Assembly: GCA_002391555.1 (NCBI GenBank)
Contig: DGFG01000028.1
Span: 461-20,753, forward strand
Origin: Firmicutes bacterium UBA3906
GTDB lineage: Bacteria; Bacillota; Clostridia; Caldicoprobacterales; DTU083
Length of the DNA: 20,293 nucleotides
Direction of reading: 5' to 3'
Shown in pieces: positions 15,573 to 20,293 of the stretch. Within the stretch, counting starts at the first letter, position 1, and every line of letters starts with the position of its first letter. A program made the translations under genes and the position numbers. The notes beneath the pieces are model-generated. The model worked only from the letters and a program-made list of their open reading frames with translations. It had not been told where the DNA came from and ran no database searches.

Positions 15573-17225
15573 TTAACTTTTATAGATATACTTTGCTAAG
15601 AGACGAGGGATACCGTCCTTGTTACCCCAACGGTTGCCATAGACTCTAACATTTTGCCCGACAGTAAAGCTATCAGAACCCCAATACTCTACGTATATTG
15701 GCTTTTCAACAGTGGATGAACCAGTCTCTACAATGAGGATTGACTTTGTGCCTGTGGAGTTAATACTCTTTACTGTACCAGTAAAGAGGTAAATCCGGCC
15801 GGCCTGCATATTCTCATTGTTCTTTAGTAGGTCATAGTCTGGAGCCCAGGCTACCTGAGTATATTCTGTAGAGCTTATAACCCTATCTATCACCAGGTCT
15901 AGCCTTGAGTCCTCAAGGCCCTCCATACTAGCTGTTAGGGTTAGGGGGGTGTAGCCTTTTGACCTGGCCTCAACATATATAACAAATTCTCCGCTTTCAG
16001 GGTCGATTTGTGGGTCTTCCCTAAGCTGTCTATCTACAGTTAACTGGGCCTTTGGATCGGTCTTACCTGTGATCATAACCCAATCCTCTGTTGCCTCTAT
16101 TGGTAGCTTTTGGTCTACCATTAGTGGGAAGTCCATCATTTCTCTGATAAACTTTATGGTTTTTTCATTGTCTTCATAGCCAGGTGTAGTTACCCTTACC
16201 TTGTATGCTATCTCTGAAAGGTCTGGAATTTCAAGGGTAACGTTTAGGTTCCCCTCATTATCTATAAGGTGTGAATAGGAGTTATCATTTATAAAGACAT
16301 CTGAGTTTGGACTAACCTTTAGTTGAACCTGATAGCTATCACCCTCTATATGGGCCTGACCACTAGCTGGCTGTATAAGGGTCAAGGGTGCATAAATAAC
16401 AGGTACCTTAAAGGCTATCTTTTCCACCCTGTCAGAGTAGTTATCAGCCTTGGCTACTACAGTCAAGGATATATTAACCTGAGAGTTTTCAATATCAACA
16501 TCCTGGTATACAAAGTCTGAGTTAAGCAGAGTATATACAGCGCTACCATTTGTAAATGGCAAATCAAAGGCATCCTTTTTTATATCATCGCTACTTATGG
16601 TAATTATTTGTGCATTCTCAGAAGTAAAGGTGATTTTCTTGCCTTCTTCGCCCTCTAGTATTATGTCTTCGATTTCGTAGCTAAGGTCAAGGCTAGCCTT
16701 GGCAGGCTTGTCAGCTGAGAATATGGCCTTACCTACCAATACAAGTAGGAGGCCTAATAGGGCTATAAAGGCAATTAGAAGACCTGCCTTAAGAAGGCCT
16801 TTGTAGCCAACTTTGCCCGAATCCCTATGATAACGCCTAAGGGGCATTTGCTGGTTTAGATCATCAAAGTCATCTAGTAGGTCATCCTCTTGGTAATCAA
16901 TATAGGATAGGTCAATATCAAAAGTAGGCTGACTGAGCTCACTGAAAAAATCATCTTCATCTATCTTTTTTTCTTCTTTTTCTTCTTGCTCTTTTTCTTC
17001 TTCTTTTTCCCCTTCTAGCTCTACTGACTCCTTATCTTTATCAGCTGATTCTTCTAGCTTATCAGCCTGAATATTATCTATTTCTAAGGAACTATCCTCT
17101 ATAAAGTCTGTGTCATCTTTAATTTTTGTAATATCTTCGCCTTCTTCTTCGACTAGTCGTGTTCCGCATAGGAAGCAAAAGCGATGATAGTAGTTGTTCT
17201 TTGTGCCGCAATTAGGACAGTACAT
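15573..17225 (-). CDS. Zinc-ribbon membrane protein with extracellular Ig-like repeats and OB-like domain
   Basis: 550-aa protein I cannot assign to a characterised function. An N-terminal zinc ribbon has CPNC (C3, C6) and CFLC (C17, C20). Residues ~25-125 are very acidic, with a Glu/Lys run at ~70-90. A basic patch RRYHR (130-134) precedes one membrane helix (~144-168), so the ribbon should be cytoplasmic and the remaining ~380 residues outside. Two similar all-beta units, ~279-362 and ~367-448, share 'VD/IN...ID.(N/S)G.....(E)' and end in '..I.FIRE / DLVIDR'; they look Ig-like. Residues ~474-550 look like an OB fold (FTGTVKSI...VGQNVRVYGN). The overall plan recalls TcaA/YvbJ-type zinc-ribbon membrane proteins. 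The upstream AGGAGG-type site lies at 17236-17241 on the complement, ten bases from the ATG. The gene is convergent with htrA. Confidence 0.85.
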   Translation of the reverse strand: MYCPNCGTKNNYYHRFCFLCGTRLVEEEGEDITKIKDDTDFIEDSSLEIDNIQADKLEESADKDKESVELEGEKEEEKEQEEKEEKKIDEDDFFSELSQPTFDIDLSYIDYQEDDLLDDFDDLNQQMPLRRYHRDSGKVGYKGLLKAGLLIAFIALLGLLLVLVGKAIFSADKPAKASLDLSYEIEDIILEGEEGKKITFTSENAQIITISSDDIKKDAFDLPFTNGSAVYTLLNSDFVYQDVDIENSQVNISLTVVAKADNYSDRVEKIAFKVPVIYAPLTLIQPASGQAHIEGDSYQVQLKVSPNSDVFINDNSYSHLIDNEGNLNVTLEIPDLSEIAYKVRVTTPGYEDNEKTIKFIREMMDFPLMVDQKLPIEATEDWVMITGKTDPKAQLTVDRQLREDPQIDPESGEFVIYVEARSKGYTPLTLTASMEGLEDSRLDLVIDRVISSTEYTQVAWAPDYDLLKNNENMQAGRIYLFTGTVKSINSTGTKSILIVETGSSTVEKPIYVEYWGSDSFTVGQNVRVYGNRWGNKDGIPRLLAKYIYKS

Positions 17226-17366
17226 ATAGCATAATCCTCCCTTGAAATATTAAATATAGACAGCTAGCACAAAATATGTGTCCTTATTAATTTCGTTAGC
17301 AATCGGTCAAAATCCTTCTTAAATCAACAAAATCCAATTTCTTTTTGTCCTTTTTTGACTATAGAC

Positions 17367-17395
17367 TTACACTTCTATTAAAATCGTGTTAGAAT
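17367..17395 (+). promoter_or_regulatory. Extended -10 promoter for the two-helix membrane protein gene
   Basis: TTACAC (17367-17372), a 17-bp spacer and TAGAAT (17390-17395) preceded by TGT, giving the extended form TGnTAGAAT. It lies in the 225-bp divergent gap. No convincing promoter was found for the - strand gene in the same gap. Confidence 0.65.
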
Positions 17396-17450
17396 AGTAA
17401 ATGTAGAAAAGTGCTAATTTTTCAATAGAGCTTTAAGGAGAGTGGATTGT

Positions 17451-17981
17451 TTGGATTTATTTCGCGAAGAATCAGTTAGCAAGGTTAACACTGGTTTTAA
17501 CAACCTAATGTATGTACTAGCATCTATATCAATGATACTGTTTGGTTTTCTAGGTATCTTCTTTCTTTCCATTATATTTGGAGGGAACTTCCACCCTATT
17601 AATTTTATTAATCTAGCTTTAGCTGGAGGAGTAACGGCTTTTTCTTACTTTATTAGAAATAACCAAAGGATAGAATACGATTACACCTTTACAAATGGGA
17701 TACTTGATATAGCAAAGGTTATAAACAATAACAAGCGTAAAAAACTATTATCAACTGATATCAGAAAGTTTGAGATTATTGCTCCCATAAGCGACGATGG
17801 CTTTAATAGGGCCTTAAACCATCCTGGTATAAAAAAGTATAATTACTTTCTAAACCGTGGAGGAGGCCTGTATTACGGAGTATTTACTGATGGGTCTACT
17901 AGGTCGATTTTAGTTTTTGAGCCTAGCGATGAGATGCTAGAGATGTTTAAAAAGGTAAACCCTAGAAACGTAAAGCAATAA
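17451..17981 (+). CDS. Uncharacterised two-helix membrane protein (DUF6106-like, tentative)
   Basis: 176-aa protein of unknown function. Two hydrophobic segments near the N terminus (NLMYVLASISMILFGFLGIF and FINLALAGGVTAFSYFI) form a membrane hairpin. It is followed by a ~110-residue soluble tail containing RIEYDYTFTNGILDIAKVIN and RKKLLSTDIRKFEIIAP. The 'YDYTFTNG.LDI.K...' string recalls DUF6106 of Clostridia, but I cannot confirm this. The start is probably TTG 17451: AAGGAG (17435-17440) lies ten bases upstream of it and only one base before the alternative GTG at 17442. It has its own promoter and terminator, so it is a single-gene unit, divergent from the zinc-ribbon gene. AT content is somewhat higher than in its neighbours. 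Confidence 0.8.
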   Translation: MDLFREESVSKVNTGFNNLMYVLASISMILFGFLGIFFLSIIFGGNFHPINFINLALAGGVTAFSYFIRNNQRIEYDYTFTNGILDIAKVINNNKRKKLLSTDIRKFEIIAPISDDGFNRALNHPGIKKYNYFLNRGGGLYYGVFTDGSTRSILVFEPSDEMLEMFKKVNPRNVKQ

Positions 17982-18011
17982 TAGGTTGGTGAGTAATAAA
18001 GGCTTAATCAC

Positions 18012-18037
18012 TGCTCCCTCTCCTAGGGGGCATTTTT
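18012..18037 (+). terminator. Intrinsic terminator after the two-helix membrane protein gene
   Basis: TGCTCCCT (18012-18019) pairs with AGGGGGCA (18025-18032), one T-G pair, loop CTCCT, followed by TTTTT (18033-18037). Confidence 0.85.
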
Positions 18038-18126
18038 CTTATAGACCCAAAGTCAAAGCTTATCTTTATCGATTAAGCAAGGCAAAGTAGGAAAAGCTAT
18101 CTTTAAGACTTTACAAGGAGGATGGC

Positions 18127-19284
18127 ATGAGAAATATTTATCTTGATAATGCTGCTACAAGCCCGGTCTTTCCAGAGGTTATAGACAGTATTTCCAAGAG
18201 CTTGCAAAGTGATTATGGAAATCCATCCTCACTGCACAGGCTCGGGATACAAAGTGAAAAGAAAATAAGGAGGGCCGGTCAGTTAATAAGTAATACATTA
18301 GGGATTGAGTCAGGCCAAATTATCTTTACATCAGGTGGGACTGAAGCTAATAATATGGCCATCATAGGAGCTGCCCTAGCTAGACAAAGACAGGGCAGAC
18401 ACCTTATAACTACCCTCATTGAGCACCCATCAGTCCTGAGAACCTTTGAATTTCTAGAAGAACAGGCCTTTGAAGTCACCTACCTGCCTGTAGATGAGAG
18501 GGGCCTTGTGTGCCTAGATAGGCTAAAGGAGGCCATTAGGAAGGATACTATATTAGTTAGCATTATGCATGTAAACAACGAAATTGGCAGTATCCAGCCT
18601 ATAAGAGAAATAGGCCAAGCAATAAAGGCTATAAATAGGGATATAGTTTTCCATGTAGATGCTGTTCAATCCTTTGGGAGGCTAGACCTTAGTCCGAGAG
18701 ATTGTCAAATAGATCTCTTGACTGCAAGTGGCCATAAAATTCATGGGCCCAAGGGAATAGGCTTTTTGTATAAAAAGGCTGATATAAGGCTAAGGCCCAT
18801 AATCTTTGGTGGCGGTCAGCAGGATGACCTTCGAAGTGGTACAGAAAATCTATCAGGAATTGTTGGCCTTGAAAAGGCAGTAGAGATGATAAATCAAAAA
18901 AAGAAGGAATGTCCCAACAAGCTCTATAATCTAAAGGACCTATTGCTTACACAGATTAAAAAAGAGCTGGCTCAGGCCGTTTTTCCTGTAGACCCGACCT
19001 TGACTGCACCCCATATTATTAGCATAGCTTTTCCAGGCCTATTAGGTGAGGTTATTTTACACGCCCTAGAGGAGGAAAATGTATATGTTGGTACTGGCTC
19101 AGCCTGTTCAGGTAGGAGAAGACAGCAAAGTCATGTCTTAAAGGCTGTAGGGCTTGACTCAAGGGCTATAGAAGCTGCTATTCGGGTTAGCACATCTTAT
19201 ATGACAAGCCAAGAAGATATTAAGGATTTTGTTACTATACTAAAGAATGTGGTTAAGAGGTTAGAAAGGTTTTCTAGGAGGTAA
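18127..19284 (+). CDS. Cysteine desulfurase (NifS/IscS family), probably ThiI-dedicated
   Basis: 385-aa pyridoxal-phosphate enzyme that takes sulfur from cysteine as a persulfide and passes it to an acceptor. Visible sites: SGGTEANN near the N terminus, HVDAVQSFG, the PLP lysine K204 in SGHKIHGPKGIGF, RSGTENLSG, and the persulfide cysteine C327 in GTGSACSGRRRQQSHVL. It is group I by these motifs, and C327 corresponds to C328 of E. coli IscS. AAGGAGG (18115-18121) is five bases from the ATG. thiI begins 14 bp downstream, and no iscU or regulator is present, so the likely partner is ThiI, as with NifZ-ThiI in Bacillus, rather than general Fe-S assembly. Supply to other pathways cannot be excluded. 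Confidence 0.95.
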   Translation: MRNIYLDNAATSPVFPEVIDSISKSLQSDYGNPSSLHRLGIQSEKKIRRAGQLISNTLGIESGQIIFTSGGTEANNMAIIGAALARQRQGRHLITTLIEHPSVLRTFEFLEEQAFEVTYLPVDERGLVCLDRLKEAIRKDTILVSIMHVNNEIGSIQPIREIGQAIKAINRDIVFHVDAVQSFGRLDLSPRDCQIDLLTASGHKIHGPKGIGFLYKKADIRLRPIIFGGGQQDDLRSGTENLSGIVGLEKAVEMINQKKKECPNKLYNLKDLLLTQIKKELAQAVFPVDPTLTAPHIISIAFPGLLGEVILHALEEENVYVGTGSACSGRRRQQSHVLKAVGLDSRAIEAAIRVSTSYMTSQEDIKDFVTILKNVVKRLERFSRR

Positions 19285-19296
19285 ATTAGGAGGTAA
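19275..19296 (+). repeat. Tandem 12-bp repeat carrying two Shine-Dalgarno copies
   Basis: TAGGAGGTAA occurs at 19275-19284 and again at 19287-19296, a 12-bp period. The first copy encodes the last Arg codons and stop of the desulfurase. The second supplies AGGAGG (19288-19293) five bases from the thiI ATG. It may be a chance local duplication. Confidence 0.7.
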
Positions 19297-19298
19297 TT

Positions 19299-20293
19299 AT
19301 GGAAAGAGTTATTTTAATTCGCTATGGCGAGATCCATTTAAAGGGGCAAAATAGGCCTTTCTTTGAAAAGGCTTTACATAAAAACATTAAAAACTCCCTA
19401 AGGTCCTTTCCTGATGTAAAGGTTATAAGGGCCCAGGGCAGGTACTATGTTGAAAACTATGAGGATGAGGCCAGTATTATAGATGCCCTTACAAGGGTAT
19501 TTGGTATTGTATCAATTAGTCCAGCATACAAGCTAGGCAAGGACTTTGACCTGCTAGGGGCTGCAGTCGAGCAGATGACCGCCACCTATCTGGCACAAAG
19601 GCCAGGGGATACAATTGTTAGTTTTAAGGTAGAGTCAAGGCGGGCAGACAAGACCTATCCGCTAAACTCAATGGATATTAGTAAAAAGCTAGGTAGTAGA
19701 CTACTATCAGCCTATCCAGATAGGCTGAAGGTTGATGTCCACGATCCTGACCTAAGGGTAAATGTAGAAATAAGAGAGCATGCCTATATATACCATCAGG
19801 TTATCAAGGGGGCAGGTGGGATGCCGGTTGGTACCAATGGCAAGGCTGCACTCCTACTGTCAGGCGGTATAGACAGCCCTGTAGCAGGCTATATGATCGC
19901 TAAAAGGGGAGTATCATTAACAGCAATCCATTACCATAGCTTTCCCTATACTAGTGACCGGTCCAAGCAAAAGGTTATTGACCTAGCCAGGCATCTAACT
20001 CGTTATAGTGGACCCTTTAGGCTACACATAGTACCCTTTACAGAGATTCAACAGGAGCTATATGAAAAATGTCCGGATAGCCAGCTTACGGTCTTGATGA
20101 GACGGTTTATGATGAAGATAGCTGAGCAAATAGCCATCAAGGAAGGGGCAAAGGCACTTATTACTGGAGAAAGTATTGGTCAGGTGGCCAGCCAAACGAT
20201 AGAGGCCCTTGGAGTCACCAACGACGCAGTTTCCCTGCCAGTTTTCAGGCCCCTGATAGGTCTAGACAAGGTCGAAATAATGGATATAGCCCA
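19299..20293 (+). CDS. thiI: tRNA 4-thiouridine synthetase ThiI (3'-truncated by window end)
   Basis: The first 331 codons are present, and the frame is open to the edge. ThiI adenylates U8 of tRNA and replaces its oxygen with sulfur from a desulfurase persulfide; in some bacteria it also serves thiamine synthesis. The N-terminal ferredoxin-like domain begins ERVILIRYGEIHLKGQNR. The THUMP domain spans ~60-165, including SFKVESRRADKTYPLNSMDI. The PP-loop ATPase starts with SGGIDSPVAGY (S188 onward) and continues with the FPYTSDRSKQKVIDLA and TGESIGQVASQT segments. Firmicutes ThiI commonly ends at ~390-400 residues without a rhodanese domain; whether this one does lies beyond the window. AGGAGG 19288-19293 supports ATG 19299. 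It is co-transcribed with the desulfurase. Confidence 0.97.
   Translation, partial: MERVILIRYGEIHLKGQNRPFFEKALHKNIKNSLRSFPDVKVIRAQGRYYVENYEDEASIIDALTRVFGIVSISPAYKLGKDFDLLGAAVEQMTATYLAQRPGDTIVSFKVESRRADKTYPLNSMDISKKLGSRLLSAYPDRLKVDVHDPDLRVNVEIREHAYIYHQVIKGAGGMPVGTNGKAALLLSGGIDSPVAGYMIAKRGVSLTAIHYHSFPYTSDRSKQKVIDLARHLTRYSGPFRLHIVPFTEIQQELYEKCPDSQLTVLMRRFMMKIAEQIAIKEGAKALITGESIGQVASQTIEALGVTNDAVSLPVFRPLIGLDKVEIMDIA

Noticed and set aside
16323..16520. 65-codon + strand frame inside the zinc-ribbon gene
   Set aside because: Antisense to a well-supported gene, with no ribosome binding site and no recognisable protein features.
17355..17395. TTGACT (17355) as -35 for TAGAAT (17390)
   Set aside because: The 29-bp spacing is far too long. 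TTACAC at 17367 gives 17 bp and an extended -10.

Overview
This 20.3 kb window looks like ordinary core chromosome from a low-to-moderate GC Gram-positive anaerobe, most likely a member of the class Clostridia. The evidence is strong AGGAGG-type ribosome binding sites, a T-box riboswitch ahead of pheST, MutS2, ZapA, a Firmicutes-style cysteine desulfurase/ThiI pair, and the gene order RNA methyltransferase - pheS - pheT - zapA - U32 protein - mutS2. Coding sequences favour AGG (Arg), CTA (Leu) and ATA (Ile). Nearly every gene lies on the + strand. I see no mobile element, CRISPR array, rRNA or tRNA gene.

Region 1 (1-10.2 kb), translation and housekeeping. The window opens with the last codons of a TrkA/KtrA-type potassium-channel regulator, overlapped by an RNA 2'-O-methyltransferase of the SpoU/TrmH family. 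A strong sigma-A promoter then drives a transcript carrying a 28-codon YqzL-like micro-gene, a phenylalanine T-box leader (UUC specifier, UGGU acceptor-binding bulge, intrinsic terminator), and pheS-pheT. zapA follows with its own promoter and terminator. A long U32-family protein and mutS2 come next, 19 bp apart.

Region 2 (10.2-15.6 kb), sugar kinase and envelope stress. A solitary xylulokinase gene ends in a strong terminator. After it come an OmpR-family response regulator, its membrane histidine kinase, and a membrane-anchored HtrA serine protease. In the 114 bp between kinase and htrA there are four TT(C/T/A)A-type hexamers at exact 11-bp spacing, ending 9 bp before a TATAAT. This is the layout expected of an OmpR/PhoP-family activator site. 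I infer that the two-component system controls htrA as an envelope/secretion-stress module, functionally like CssRS-HtrA of Bacillus.

Region 3 (15.6-18.0 kb), uncharacterised membrane proteins. A convergent gene on the - strand encodes a zinc-ribbon protein with an acidic stretch, one membrane helix, two Ig-like repeats and a C-terminal OB-like domain outside the cell. A divergent gene encodes a small protein with two membrane helices.

Region 4 (18.0-20.3 kb), tRNA thiolation. A cysteine desulfurase gene is followed 14 bp later by thiI, which is cut by the window end. Together they would make 4-thiouridine in tRNA.

No wholly new system is evident. The best leads are the hexamer array before htrA, the micro-gene tucked between the promoter and the T-box of pheST, and the zinc-ribbon/Ig/OB surface protein.
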